From: Porticoccus hydrocarbonoclasticus MCTG13d
GTDB taxonomy: Bacteria; Pseudomonadota; Gammaproteobacteria; Pseudomonadales; Porticoccaceae
DNA length: 64,000 nt
NCBI RefSeq assembly: GCF_000744735.1
Contig: NZ_JQMM01000001.1
Location: 1,240,001 to 1,304,000, forward strand
Reading direction: 5' to 3'
Shown here in pieces: positions 50,098-60,057 of the stretch. Numbering within the stretch: the first letter of the stretch is position 1; every line of letters starts with the position of its first letter. A model generated the notes under the pieces. That model made no database searches. It was not told where the DNA came from and saw only the letters and a program-made list of their open reading frames with translations. The translations under genes and the position numbers were made by a program.

Positions 50098-51328
50098 TCA
50101 AACCCTGTGTGCAGGGTTTATCTTTCTGTTGATTATCCGGCTGTTCACCGAGTACATCGACAGGACTTTTCAGCTTGCATTGACACCGGTTATCAGCGCG
50201 TTGTTTTTACCGCTAGGGTTATTAATTGTATTAGCAGGCAGGGTATTTGACAGGCAGGTATTGGTTCTGGGCATTCTTTGGCTGTGTATTTCAGTCTCTG
50301 CCATCTGCTCGGCGGTTTTTTCCCCATCCCCCTTTGCCTCATCCAGTTGGTCCCAAGTCTATAAATATATGACTTATGCGATTATTCCGTTGGTGGGCTA
50401 TGTGATCGGTGGCCATCAGGCTAGTAAACAAAAGTTGGCTTGGGCGTTGATCTGCTATGCGGTACTGGCCTACGGCTTTGCCATTTACGAGGGAGTGTTT
50501 GAACTGGGAATGACGGCCATTGTCGATGAGACGCTGGTGCGCTCTTTGGCATTTTCCTCCCACCCGGTACTTTTTGGTTTGCAGATATATTTTACTTTGG
50601 GGCTACTTCTTTATCTTGCTTTGGAGCAGACAGGCTTGACGAAAAAACAGGCGAATTTTTTTCTCCTGATGGCGCTCGGTGCGCTGTTCTTTACCTATGC
50701 CAGAACAGCCTGGTTAATGGTTATGCTGGTGCTAACAGCCTACTTCAAAGAAAAACTGTTACGCCTGAAAGTGATTGCACCGTTATTGCTGATCCTGTGC
50801 GCTGTGTTTGTTGGTGGTCTTGGACAGCCGGTCATTGATCGGTTTCAGGATCTGAAATCATTGTATTCGTTTGTTCATGATCGGCAGTATGCCCAACAAC
50901 ATGCCACTTCGTTTGTCGACAGTTCCATGCACTGGCGAGTCTTGCAATGGTATGGGCTGATTCAGGTGGCGAAAGAGCATCTGGTCACAGGTGTGGGGCC
51001 GGGACAGGTAAAATCCTATAATGTATCCAGCCGGTCAGCTCACAGCTCTTTGGTGGAGATGTTTGTTGAACAGGGCTTGCTGGGGTTTCTCCTGATACTG
51101 CTGTTTTATATGCTTTGTCTCAGAATTGCGTTCAAGCCAGCTAACCGGCATCAACGATTCTTGTCTGTGACTGTGGTTCTTGGGTTTATAGCCGCCTCCC
51201 TGTTCAGTGTGTCACTCCACAATCAAACCACCAACATGATGTTGTTTCTTTTGTTTCTCGGTTTGGTAGCAGCTGGGCATTCAGATGCCAAGAAATCCGG
51301 TGTTGTAACGAACGAGGATTTGCAGTGA
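50084..51328 (+). CDS. O-antigen polymerase/ligase family protein (Wzy/WaaL type)
   Basis: A 414-residue membrane protein with about 11 predicted helices. The Wzy_C/O-antigen ligase signature is in a large periplasmic loop between about 285 and 335: HWRVLQWYGLIQVAKEHLVTGVGPGQ, then SAHSSLVEMFVEQGLLGFLL. Whether it polymerises repeat units (Wzy) or attaches chains to an acceptor (WaaL) cannot be separated by sequence. Its place between Wzz and Wzx favours Wzy. It overlaps both neighbours. Confidence 0.83.
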   Translation: MGINNQTLCAGFIFLLIIRLFTEYIDRTFQLALTPVISALFLPLGLLIVLAGRVFDRQVLVLGILWLCISVSAICSAVFSPSPFASSSWSQVYKYMTYAIIPLVGYVIGGHQASKQKLAWALICYAVLAYGFAIYEGVFELGMTAIVDETLVRSLAFSSHPVLFGLQIYFTLGLLLYLALEQTGLTKKQANFFLLMALGALFFTYARTAWLMVMLVLTAYFKEKLLRLKVIAPLLLILCAVFVGGLGQPVIDRFQDLKSLYSFVHDRQYAQQHATSFVDSSMHWRVLQWYGLIQVAKEHLVTGVGPGQVKSYNVSSRSAHSSLVEMFVEQGLLGFLLILLFYMLCLRIAFKPANRHQRFLSVTVVLGFIAASLFSVSLHNQTTNMMLFLLFLGLVAAGHSDAKKSGVVTNEDLQ

Positions 51329-52278
51329 GTGTGGAGATAAAGCCGGTGTTTGTCTGTGGTAATTCGAGAAGTGGAACGACGGTCCTGGCCAAGTCGCTAT
51401 CTATGCTGGATGGCACGTTCATGTTTGATGAGCTGCATTATTACGATGAGCTGGCTTCGAAAAAAAAGCGGTATGACAAACGAAGCATCATGGATTGTCT
51501 TTATAGTCGGTATAAGTCCGGTTATTTTGGATCGAGAACACAGCCTGTTACCTGCCCTTGGGTTGGACTGAACGGTGGTGAAAATCCGCTCAAAGTGATG
51601 TTTGATCAAGTTTCGGCTGAGTTGAATTGCCCTATATTGATCGAGCAAACACCTGCGAATGTCAGGTTCATCCCGGAAATACTAGCGACGTTTCCCGATG
51701 CCAGAATCATTGTGCTGGTACGCGATTACAGAGATGTTCTTTTATCACAAAAATCAAAATGGAAAAGAAAATTCAGGGGCGGTGCGAAAACGCCCTGGCT
51801 CGAGACAATACGAGCGTTCGTGAATTATAACCCGATATTGATTGCGCTAATCTGGAAAAAAAACTACCAGAAAATTCCCAGTTCAGAGAGTGTTTTATGT
51901 CTGAGATATGAGGACTTGATAACAGATCCGAAGAAACAATTGTCATTGGTTTGTACGTTTCTTAATGAGCCATTTGACCCGGTAATACTCGATGTAGCTT
52001 TTGTCGGTTCCTCGTTATCAAATGATAGTTCAAGTCGCGGTTTTAGTTCGACAAATACAGGAAACTGGAAAAAGTCGTTACCCTATCTGGATTGCGTTAT
52101 TGCCGATACACTTTGTGGAAATATTGCAGCTGACTTTGGTTATGATCGTCAAAATCATAGTTTTTTCAGTTGCTTGGTTGCGTTTGTAAGTCGGGCGCTT
52201 GGGGTCCTTCTGAGGTTGCCTTTCCTGGTGTTTTTAAATAGACACAGGTTACGTGCGCAGTTGCGCTATTTACGATGA
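51325..52278 (+). CDS. Sulfotransferase family protein
   Basis: A 317-residue protein with GTG start (GTGA overlap with the polymerase stop; GAGG upstream). The PAPS 5'-loop is CGNSRSGTTVLAKSL (11-25), and the 3'-PB region reads ARIIVLVRDYRDVLLSQKSKW, with a serine-containing helix. RYEDLITDP is the conserved downstream motif. It is the third of four sulfotransferases in the operon, embedded by 4-bp overlaps on both sides. Confidence 0.87.
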   Translation: MSVEIKPVFVCGNSRSGTTVLAKSLSMLDGTFMFDELHYYDELASKKKRYDKRSIMDCLYSRYKSGYFGSRTQPVTCPWVGLNGGENPLKVMFDQVSAELNCPILIEQTPANVRFIPEILATFPDARIIVLVRDYRDVLLSQKSKWKRKFRGGAKTPWLETIRAFVNYNPILIALIWKKNYQKIPSSESVLCLRYEDLITDPKKQLSLVCTFLNEPFDPVILDVAFVGSSLSNDSSSRGFSSTNTGNWKKSLPYLDCVIADTLCGNIAADFGYDRQNHSFFSCLVAFVSRALGVLLRLPFLVFLNRHRLRAQLRYLR

Positions 52279-53492
52279 AGGTATTACTGGTTCATAAATT
52301 TCACCGTCTGACCGGAGGTGCCGAAGTCTTTTACTTTGAGGTTGCCCGTATCCTCAAGGAAAACGGGCATGAAGTGGCGTTCTTTTCCACGGGGGATCCA
52401 GACAATATTATATCCAGTGATGCTCTGTACACTGTTCCTCCTCCAGGGTATGACGCCAATAATATTTTTTCAAAAATCACGTCTGCCAAAGATATTTTTT
52501 ATTCCGGTCGAAACCGCAAAGTCATGGAGAAGGCACTCAATGAGTTCAAGCCTGACATTGTTCATGTGTTTGCCATTCATGTGCATTTGTCACCATCGAT
52601 TCTGGAGGCAGTAAAGGCGCGGGATATTCCAGTGGTCATGTCCTGCAATGACTACAAGCACATCTGTCCAAATTACAAACTTTATGATGGCAAGGCACTT
52701 TGTGAGGCCTGTAAAGGCGGCGCATTCTACCAGGCAGTTCTTAAGAAATGTTGTCAAAACTCATACAGTTACAGTATTGCCTCTGCGATTGAGGCTTATG
52801 TGCATCAATATAAAAATGTCTACAGACGGCTGATTGATCTGTACCTTTTTTCCAGCCATTTCATGCTCGATAAAACCCAGGAATTCTGGCAAGGAAGGGG
52901 CATAAAAACAGGCTTATTGCGCAATCCCTTTGATGTGGGTGCATATGAGCCAAAATACAGTGGCGATTATGCGCTCTACTTTGGTCGACTTGTGAACGAG
53001 AAGGGTGTTCAACTATTGCTGGATGCAGCCAACCATGTCGAGATGCCAATCAAAATTATCGGAGATGGTCCGGACTTAAAATACGTCAGCGCGCAATTGC
53101 AGGAAAATAGGTTAGGCAATGTGGAGCTCCTTGGGCCCCTATGGGGTGATGAGCTAACCCGTGTTTTATACGATGCAGCTTTCGTTGTTGTTCCCTCATT
53201 GTGGCATGAGAATTTCCCCTACGTGATTCTCCAGTCCTTTGCTGCCGGCAAGCCTGTGATCGGCTCAATGCGTGGTGGTATTCCCGAAATGCTCGGTGAC
53301 AACGGGGAAAGAGGCCTGCTTTTTGAGCCTGATGATGTGACAGATCTCCCAAAAAAAATGCGGGCTCTCTGGGATGACAGTCGTCTCGTATACAGGATGG
53401 GCCAATCTGCACGATTATATGTGGAACGTGAGTTTTCAGACGCACGTTTTTATCAATCCATCATGGACAACTATGGGAGAGTGTTAACTTGA
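52275..53492 (+). CDS. GT4-family glycosyltransferase
   Basis: A 405-residue GT-B enzyme. The N-terminal domain starts with VLLVHKFHRLTGGAEVFYFEVARIL. A Cys-rich insert (CPNYKL, LCEACKGG, LKKCCQNS) at about 130-160 is characteristic of a subgroup. The donor domain has LYFGRLVNEKGVQLLLDA and the E-x7-E motif region HENFPYVILQSFAAGKPVI and GGIPEML. It transfers an unknown sugar during repeat-unit assembly. It overlaps genes on both sides by 4 bp. Confidence 0.92.
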   Translation: MKVLLVHKFHRLTGGAEVFYFEVARILKENGHEVAFFSTGDPDNIISSDALYTVPPPGYDANNIFSKITSAKDIFYSGRNRKVMEKALNEFKPDIVHVFAIHVHLSPSILEAVKARDIPVVMSCNDYKHICPNYKLYDGKALCEACKGGAFYQAVLKKCCQNSYSYSIASAIEAYVHQYKNVYRRLIDLYLFSSHFMLDKTQEFWQGRGIKTGLLRNPFDVGAYEPKYSGDYALYFGRLVNEKGVQLLLDAANHVEMPIKIIGDGPDLKYVSAQLQENRLGNVELLGPLWGDELTRVLYDAAFVVVPSLWHENFPYVILQSFAAGKPVIGSMRGGIPEMLGDNGERGLLFEPDDVTDLPKKMRALWDDSRLVYRMGQSARLYVEREFSDARFYQSIMDNYGRVLT

Positions 53493-54421
53493 GGGTTTTG
53501 GTTCTCGGTGGTTGTGGTTTTATTGGTTCCCATATTGTCGATGCTTTGGTGGCAAGTGGCCATCAGGTGTGCGTGTACACAAGAAGTGGCCGAAACACTG
53601 ATGAGTTTCTGTCCTCTGTGATGTATTTTCAGGGGGATTTTTGCCGGGCAGAGGGACTGGATGAGGCGTTGCAGGGGGTTGATGTGGTCATTCACTGCTT
53701 AAGCGCGACGACACCTTCGCGGGGTGATGCTGACTATCTTGTTGATATTAATAGTAATCTGGTTTCAACCCTCCATCTCCTCGCAAAAATGGAAGCGCTG
53801 AATGTTAAAAAGCTGATATATATTTCATCGGGTGGAACTGTCTATGGCAATCCGCTTACTAACCCGGTCACAGAAGAAACGCCAGCCTCACCCATATGCA
53901 GTTACGGCATCATAAAGTTTGCGATTGAAAATTATCTTGGACTTGCATCCAGAAAGTGGGGTCTGAAAGCGACCATACTTCGCCCTTCCAATGTCTATGG
54001 GGAGAGACAGCAGCTAAATACCGGCCAGGGTTTGATTTCGACCGTGATCTATAACGCTCTGTGTGATAAACCGCTGGAGATTTACGGGGAGGGTAATGCC
54101 ATTCGCGACTTTGTGTATGTCAGGGATGTCGCAAACCTGGTTGTAAAGACAGTCGGTTCTGATGAAACCGGTGTCTACAATGTTGGATCAGGGCGTGGAA
54201 TGAAAGTTATTGAAACGGTTAACCTCATCGAGAAACACCTCAGTTTCAATGTTGAAAAAATCTATTGTCCAATGAGATTGTTTGATGTGAAAGCGATAGT
54301 TCTTGGCTCAAAAAAAGCGGAAAATATTTTCGGCTGGTCCGCATCAACGGATATTAATGTCGGAATTGAAAATCAAATTATCTGGGTTAAAGAACAGTTG
54401 GGTTGTTTCCGGAAAAATTAA
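53489..54421 (+). CDS. NAD-dependent epimerase/dehydratase (extended SDR)
   Basis: A 310-residue enzyme with a TTG start at 53489 (TTGA overlap with the upstream stop; GGGAGAG 7-8 bases before). The NAD loop is LVLGGCGFIGSHIVDAL (4-20). The catalytic Ser is in YISSGGTVYG and the Tyr-x3-Lys segment reads YGIIKFAIE (Tyr and Lys spaced correctly). It is close to GalE/UDP-glucose-4-epimerase and related nucleotide-sugar modifying enzymes. The exact sugar is unknown. Confidence 0.88.
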   Translation: MRVLVLGGCGFIGSHIVDALVASGHQVCVYTRSGRNTDEFLSSVMYFQGDFCRAEGLDEALQGVDVVIHCLSATTPSRGDADYLVDINSNLVSTLHLLAKMEALNVKKLIYISSGGTVYGNPLTNPVTEETPASPICSYGIIKFAIENYLGLASRKWGLKATILRPSNVYGERQQLNTGQGLISTVIYNALCDKPLEIYGEGNAIRDFVYVRDVANLVVKTVGSDETGVYNVGSGRGMKVIETVNLIEKHLSFNVEKIYCPMRLFDVKAIVLGSKKAENIFGWSASTDINVGIENQIIWVKEQLGCFRKN

Positions 54422-54511
54422 TTTTTCATGGATATTTGATTAACTTATTATGCTAATAAACTGGAGATTCTCATTTTACCGGATAATACCTCTGACCATA
54501 TTGCCGTAGCA

Positions 54512-55645
54512 ATGCTTGAGCCAGTTGGTGGTCACGGTGGTATGGATTATTACGACTTTGGCCTGTGTCAGGGGCTGTCCGAAGCGGGTATGGATGTTGT
54601 GCTTCATACTTGTGATGAGACAGCTTCTCCAAAGGATGCCGGGTTTTCATGCCGTTTCGATTATCGAAATATCTATGGCAAGGCCCCTGTCTGGGGGCGT
54701 GGTCTTTGTTATCTGAAGGGTACGGTAAAATCAATATTGTCTGCGCTACATGAGAAACGTTTGGTTTGCCATTTTCATCTCTTTCATGTGGGAATTCTTC
54801 AGTTACTAGATGTTCTGCTTGCCCGATTAGCGGGACGTAAAGTCGTTATTACCGTTCATGATGTAGAGTCGTTTGTGCTGAAGTCTAGCTCAGTAAAACT
54901 GAGTTATTGGGTCTATCGCCGTGCACATGGGTTGATCGTTCATAACATTTACTCTAAAGAGGCACTTCTTCAGTATGCGGACTTAAATCCGGATGTTGTT
55001 GATGTGATTCCCCACGGGCATTATTTGCATGCCATTACATCGTTGCCCGAGAAATCCCTGTCTCGATCAAGCCTGGGTTTGCTCGCCGGCTCAAAAGTAA
55101 TTCTGTTCTTTGGTCAGATCAAAGAGGTGAAAGGGCTGGATCTGTTGCTCGACGCCATGCCTGCGGTACTTGCTAATGTTCCTGAGGCCATCTTATTGGT
55201 TGCAGGGCGACCCTGGAAGTGTGAATTCTCGCGTTATCAGCAACAGATCGACAGGTTGGGTATTGAGGCAAACTGTGTCACACATATTCGTTTTATTCCC
55301 GACAATGAGGTTGCGAATTACTATGCGGCAGCGGATATTGTGGTGCTGCCTTACCGGTGTATTTATCAAAGTGGTGTGCTGCTGATGGCGATGAGTTATC
55401 AAAAGCCTGTTCTGGTGTCAGACCTGCCGGGTATGCTTGATATTGTTCAGGACGGCGTGACGGGCTTTGTGTTCAAAAAAAATGATAAAGATAGCCTGGC
55501 TGAAAAATTGTCGACGGTACTTGTTGAAGATGGTACGCGTCACTGTGTGTCTGAGAATGGCTATGAATATGTCGTCAATCATCATGACTGGAATGCCATT
55601 GGCCATCAAACAGCTGCGCTTTACAAAATCCTTCTCGGCCGGTAA
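54512..55645 (+). CDS. GT4-like glycosyltransferase
   Basis: A 377-residue GT-B enzyme from ATG 54512. The donor domain reads ILFFGQIKEVKGLDLLLDAM, FIPDNEVANYYAAADIVVLPY and SGVLLMAMSYQKPVLVSD. The annotated start falls inside the first beta strand (in-frame upstream codons read DHIAVAMLEPVGGHGG), so the true N-terminus is probably about 13-17 codons earlier. The in-frame stretch from 54461 has no ATG/GTG/TTG but has CTGGAG 6 bases before an ATT (54473), a rare start codon. The 90-bp gap to the epimerase gene also suggests this. Confidence 0.87.
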   Translation: MLEPVGGHGGMDYYDFGLCQGLSEAGMDVVLHTCDETASPKDAGFSCRFDYRNIYGKAPVWGRGLCYLKGTVKSILSALHEKRLVCHFHLFHVGILQLLDVLLARLAGRKVVITVHDVESFVLKSSSVKLSYWVYRRAHGLIVHNIYSKEALLQYADLNPDVVDVIPHGHYLHAITSLPEKSLSRSSLGLLAGSKVILFFGQIKEVKGLDLLLDAMPAVLANVPEAILLVAGRPWKCEFSRYQQQIDRLGIEANCVTHIRFIPDNEVANYYAAADIVVLPYRCIYQSGVLLMAMSYQKPVLVSDLPGMLDIVQDGVTGFVFKKNDKDSLAEKLSTVLVEDGTRHCVSENGYEYVVNHHDWNAIGHQTAALYKILLGR

Positions 55646-55730
55646 CGGTCTGTGCCAGCGAGATGTCTCAATTTAAGTAAATTATTGGTTTGTGTGGGAA
55701 TCATCCCCATGGTTTAAGGGAGTAACCCTT

Positions 55731-56726
55731 GTGGTTGCACAGGTTGATTCAAACTTTGTAAAACTCAGCTGTAAGAAAACTTACACTCGTTTTCTCAGTT
55801 ATCTGTTTTTTGAGGGACGTCCATTGACGACCAGAGGGCGGTGGATAAATCCGTTGGTCTTCTTTCTCTACAGGTTGCACCGGTATTTGCCATTTGCCCG
55901 GCAAGTAAAGGCGCCGATTTTTATACTGGGTATTGGTCGAAGTGGTACCACGATACTTGGTGTGACACTGGCTATGCACGATGCGGTTGGCTTCCTCAAC
56001 GAGCCAAAAGCCCTCTGGAGTTATCTTTATCCAGAGGAGGATATTATTGGCAATTACAATTTGAATGATGCGCGCTACAGGCTGAGTGATACCGAGGTCA
56101 ATCTGGAAATGATTCGTAAGGCCCATCGAATTTTGGGAAATTACCTGACTCTTTCGTGTAGTTATCGCGTTGTGGACAAATACCCTGAATTGGTCTTCCG
56201 GTTAGACTTTGTTCGTGCCATTTTTCCAGATGCAAAATTCCTGTTTCTATACAGGAATGGTATCGATACTTGTTGCTCGATCAAAGCATGGTCGCATCGG
56301 CTTGGTGTTAACGTCGATGAAACAAGTCACGATTGGTGGGGGCTAAATGATAGAAAGTGGACACTTCTCTGTGATCAGATCGTAGCCACTGACCTGGTTC
56401 TGGGGCCACATATCGACAAAATCAGGCTGTTCTCTGCCCATGAGCACAGGGCAGCGGTTGAATGGATTGTTACGATGAAGGAAGGAATGCGTCTGGCTAC
56501 TGAATATCCTGATAAGGTTCTTCCCGTTAAATATGAAAACTATACGATGTCGCTGAATGCACGCAAAAAAGTGCTGGATTTCTGCGACTTGCCACCGGAC
56601 AAACGATATGACGAATACTGCTCAAAGGTCTTAAAAAAACCTGTGGAGATGGAATCAAAAATTGCCTTGCCTGAAGAGATAGAGTCTGAGTTCATACGGG
56701 TCATGGGTATGTTGGGCTATGAATAA
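55731..56726 (+). CDS. Sulfotransferase family protein
   Basis: A 331-residue protein. GTG 55731 is chosen because AAGGGAG lies 8 bases upstream; GTG 55692 would add 13 residues. The PAPS 5'-loop is FILGIGRSGTTILGVTL (64-80 region), and the 3'-PB strand is AKFLFLYRNGIDTCCSIKAW. ENYTMSLNARKKVLDFC follows downstream. It is the fourth sulfotransferase in this operon and the most separated from the others in place and sequence. It overlaps the next glycosyltransferase by 8 bp. Confidence 0.85.
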   Translation: MVAQVDSNFVKLSCKKTYTRFLSYLFFEGRPLTTRGRWINPLVFFLYRLHRYLPFARQVKAPIFILGIGRSGTTILGVTLAMHDAVGFLNEPKALWSYLYPEEDIIGNYNLNDARYRLSDTEVNLEMIRKAHRILGNYLTLSCSYRVVDKYPELVFRLDFVRAIFPDAKFLFLYRNGIDTCCSIKAWSHRLGVNVDETSHDWWGLNDRKWTLLCDQIVATDLVLGPHIDKIRLFSAHEHRAAVEWIVTMKEGMRLATEYPDKVLPVKYENYTMSLNARKKVLDFCDLPPDKRYDEYCSKVLKKPVEMESKIALPEEIESEFIRVMGMLGYE

Positions 56727-57846
56727 ACGCTTATTCATACTGGGTATCAGAGGACTGCCTGCCCGGCACGGTGGTTTTGAAACCTTTGCAGAGCGGCTGT
56801 GTCAGTATCTGGTCAATAAAGGTTGGGATGTGACGGTGTATTGCCAGGAGTTGGGCCGTGGACCGGTCTACAGCTCAGTCTGGCACGGTGTGAACCGGGT
56901 TCATATTCCGATCAATCGGGAGGGGCCGTTGAGCACGGTGCTGTTTGATCTGAGAGCTGTTTGGCACGCACTGGGTCAGGATGGACTGTTTCTGACGCTT
57001 GGTTACAACACCGCAGTATTTAATACCCTGCAACGTCTGAAGAGACAGGTGAATATCATCAATATGGATGGTATTGAATGGCGCCGGAGCAAGTGGGGAC
57101 CGTTTGCCAGGGCATGGTTCTGGTTGAATGAGCGTATTGGCTGTTGGGTCGGCAATCATCTGATTGCCGATCATCCTAAAATCAAAGAACACCTCGCCAC
57201 CCGTGTTGGCGCCGATAAAATTACAATGATTCCCTACGGCGGCGATGAAGTGCTCGAAGCAAATGTTAGCGTCCTGGCCACTTACGGTCTGGAGCCAGGG
57301 AAATTTTCGGTCATCATTGCCCGCCCGGAGCCGGAGAACTCGTTCCTAGAAGTGGTGCGGGCATTTAGTTGTAAGCACCGCCATCACAGATTGGTGGTGC
57401 TCGGAAATTTTGACCCGGAGAAGAATCGCTATCACCGTCAGGTAATAGAGGCTGCGAGTGCTGAAGTCCTGTTTCCAGGGGCCATTTATGATGCCCCGGT
57501 GGTGCAGGCCTTGAGGTATTTTAGTCGCTTTTATTTGCACGGCCACCGTGTTGGCGGTACCAACCCCTCGCTGGTTGAAGCGCTGGGTGCAGGCTGTGCA
57601 GTGATTGCTCAGGATAATCCTTACAACCGATGGGTTGCGAGAGAGGGGGCCGTCTATTTTACAGGTGAGCAGGATCTTACTCATCTGCTGGATGATCTGC
57701 TCAGTGACGATAGCAAGGTAGAGGCGATGAAATTATTCAGTAGGGAGTGTTTCAGGACGCGCTTTACCTGGGGGATGGTATTGCAGGAATACGAAGAATT
57801 GCTGGTTCATTGGCTCCCCGATGTACGACGTCATGACTTACCCTGA
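56719..57846 (+). CDS. DUF1972-type glycosyltransferase (rhamnosyltransferase-like)
   Basis: A 375-residue GT-B enzyme. The N-terminus FILGIRGLPARHGGFETFAERL is the DUF1972 hallmark, a domain common in rhamnosyl-transferases. Then VNIINMDGIEWRRSKWG and, in the donor domain, LHGHRVGGTNPSLVEALGAGCAVIAQDNPYN. The rfb genes for dTDP-rhamnose lie 1 kb downstream, which supports rhamnose as donor (inference). Confidence 0.9.
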   Translation: MNKRLFILGIRGLPARHGGFETFAERLCQYLVNKGWDVTVYCQELGRGPVYSSVWHGVNRVHIPINREGPLSTVLFDLRAVWHALGQDGLFLTLGYNTAVFNTLQRLKRQVNIINMDGIEWRRSKWGPFARAWFWLNERIGCWVGNHLIADHPKIKEHLATRVGADKITMIPYGGDEVLEANVSVLATYGLEPGKFSVIIARPEPENSFLEVVRAFSCKHRHHRLVVLGNFDPEKNRYHRQVIEAASAEVLFPGAIYDAPVVQALRYFSRFYLHGHRVGGTNPSLVEALGAGCAVIAQDNPYNRWVAREGAVYFTGEQDLTHLLDDLLSDDSKVEAMKLFSRECFRTRFTWGMVLQEYEELLVHWLPDVRRHDLP

Positions 57847-57908
57847 ATCCGGTCCTCTCCAATAAATCCAGTGCCTGCGAAGCAAGCTATACAACCTTTG
57901 GATGTACA

Positions 57909-58883
57909 ATGAAAAAAATGTTGAAAGACTTGGCAAAGCAATTCAGTGGATCAATTGATATTGTGTTGTCCGTTTTGATTGTTCCGATTGCCTACCTGCT
58001 TTTGGCGTATCGGCGTCTGGGCTCGGCCAAATTGCCACGGACCACAGGGCGTCTCAAGCGCATAGGTTTGTTTCCCCTGCGCAACCATTACTATGAACCC
58101 CTGTTCGACGACCGGCTGCTCTCCACGCCATTGGATAAGCCACGCTCCCTGCCCGGCATTGATCTAAATGAAGCGGGTCAGTTGGCGTTTATCAGGGAAC
58201 TCGCCTTTTCCCATGAATTGATCACCTTCAATTTGACCGCCAATAACGAATCAGTCGATAATTTTTGTATTGAAAATGGCGCATTTGGTAGGGGTGATGC
58301 CGATCTTTTGTATCAGATGCTGCGCTTCCTAAAACCCGGAAAACTGGTGGAAATCGGCAGCGGCAATTCAACAAAAATTGCCCGGTTGGCGATGATCAAA
58401 AACCGTGCTGACACAGCGGGGGATTACAGACATATTTGTATCGAACCCTACGAGCAAACCTGGCTGGAGTCACTTGGCGACATTGAAGTGATTCGCCAGC
58501 GGGTAGAAGATATCGGGTTGGATCTGGCGGCAGAGTTGCAAGCAGGAGATTTATTATTTATTGATTCCTCTCATGTCATAAGACCTCAGGGGGATGTGTT
58601 AAAACTCTATCTGGATATTCTTCCCCGGTTAAAGTCCGGCGTCTATGTCCATGTTCATGATATTTTCACACCGCGGGATTACCTGAAATCCTGGGTGGTG
58701 GATGATGTTCGGTTCTGGAATGAGCAATATCTGCTGGAAGCGCTACTGTCCAACAGCCGTCGCTATGAGGTAGTGGCCGCACTGAATTTTTTAAAGTATG
58801 ACCACTATAAAGCACTGGCACAGGTCTGCCCGTATTTAAAGCCGGATTCAGAACCGGCTTCCTTCTACTTCAGGATCACATAA
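57909..58883 (+). CDS. Membrane-anchored class I methyltransferase
   Basis: A 324-residue protein. An N-terminal hydrophobic helix at about 16-36 (IDIVLSVLIVPIAYLLLAY) anchors it; then SAM motif I KLVEIGSGNSTKIA at about 139-152, CIEPYE as motif II and LLFIDSSHVI, as in the Methyltransferase_24 group. VHVHDIFTPRDYL follows. Placed between a rhamnosyltransferase-like gene and rfbB, it probably O-methylates a glycan residue or lipid-linked intermediate (inference). Confidence 0.85.
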   Translation: MKKMLKDLAKQFSGSIDIVLSVLIVPIAYLLLAYRRLGSAKLPRTTGRLKRIGLFPLRNHYYEPLFDDRLLSTPLDKPRSLPGIDLNEAGQLAFIRELAFSHELITFNLTANNESVDNFCIENGAFGRGDADLLYQMLRFLKPGKLVEIGSGNSTKIARLAMIKNRADTAGDYRHICIEPYEQTWLESLGDIEVIRQRVEDIGLDLAAELQAGDLLFIDSSHVIRPQGDVLKLYLDILPRLKSGVYVHVHDIFTPRDYLKSWVVDDVRFWNEQYLLEALLSNSRRYEVVAALNFLKYDHYKALAQVCPYLKPDSEPASFYFRIT

Positions 58884-58932
58884 TGAGCAACGACAGCTTC
58901 TGTGATCAACAGCTAAAAAAGACCGGGGTGTA

Positions 58933-60009
58933 ATGAGCGTGAGAGTTATTGTCACCGGCGGCGCCGGCTTTATTGGTTCAGCCGTGATACGTGAGCTGTT
59001 GACCCAAACATCCTGTGTTGTGGCGAACGTGGACAAGCTGACCTACGCTGGCAATCTGGAGTCGTTGGCCTCAGTGTCTGATTCGCCCCGCTACCATTTC
59101 TATCAAGTGGATATTTGCGATGCTGCTGCACTGGATTCGGTGTTTGCCGAGTTCAAGCCGACGGCGGTGATGCATTTGGCCGCTGAATCCCACGTCGACC
59201 GTTCCATCGACGGTGCTGCCGATTTCATTCAGACCAATATTGTCGGTACCTATAGTCTGCTGGAAACCTCCCGCCTTTATTGGAGCGGGCTACCGGAAGA
59301 GAAGATGGCGGCTTTCCGTTTCCACCATATCTCCACCGATGAGGTGTATGGTGATCTTGATGGTGCGGAAGACCTGTTCACCGAAACCACATCTTATTCC
59401 CCGAGTTCACCGTATTCCGCATCCAAGGCGAGTGCAGATCACCTGGTTCGGGCATGGTCCCGGACCTACGGTTTGCCCATTCTGGTGACCAATTGCTCCA
59501 ATAATTATGGCCCGTACCACTTCCCGGAAAAACTGATTCCCCATGTGATTCTCAACGCCTTGTCAGGTAAACCGCTGCCAGTCTATGGTGACGGTTCGCA
59601 GGTTCGGGACTGGCTCTATGTGGAAGACCACGCGCGAGCTCTGCTTGAAGTTTTAAACCGCGGCACTGTCGGTGAAACCTATAATATTGGCGGTCACAAT
59701 GAGCAACGGAATATTGAGGTCGTGAAAGCAATCTGTGATCTTCTGGAGGAACTGGCACCCGACAGACCCGAAGGGGTTGATGCCTATGAGGATTTAATAA
59801 CCTATGTGAAAGATCGGCCGGGCCATGACCGGCGTTATGCTATCGATGCGTCAAAAATTCAGCGAGAATTGGGTTGGGTTCCGGTCGAAACGTTCGAGAG
59901 TGGTTTGCGCAAGACAGTTCAATGGTATATCGATCATCCGGAGTGGTGGCAACGGACCCTCTCCGGTGCCTATAAGCTTGACCGTGCCGGCACGGTCAAA
60001 TCGCAATAA
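58933..60009 (+). CDS. rfbB: dTDP-glucose 4,6-dehydratase RfbB
   Basis: A 358-residue extended SDR, the second step of dTDP-L-rhamnose synthesis. The NAD loop is [30 protein letters not shown] is the RmlB signature, STDEVYGDL holds the catalytic Thr-Asp-Glu, and [15 protein letters not shown] holds Tyr and Lys. [19 protein letters not shown] and [11 protein letters not shown] are substrate-binding motifs. The length is typical. It opens the rfbBACD block. Confidence 0.96.
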   Translation: MSVRVIVTGGAGFIGSAVIRELLTQTSCVVANVDKLTYAGNLESLASVSDSPRYHFYQVDICDAAALDSVFAEFKPTAVMHLAAESHVDRSIDGAADFIQTNIVGTYSLLETSRLYWSGLPEEKMAAFRFHHISTDEVYGDLDGAEDLFTETTSYSPSSPYSASKASADHLVRAWSRTYGLPILVTNCSNNYGPYHFPEKLIPHVILNALSGKPLPVYGDGSQVRDWLYVEDHARALLEVLNRGTVGETYNIGGHNEQRNIEVVKAICDLLEELAPDRPEGVDAYEDLITYVKDRPGHDRRYAIDASKIQRELGWVPVETFESGLRKTVQWYIDHPEWWQRTLSGAYKLDRAGTVKSQ

Positions 60010-60057
60010 TTATCAAACTGGTTTGTCGCCTGTGGTGATATTGGTTTTGGAAAAGCT

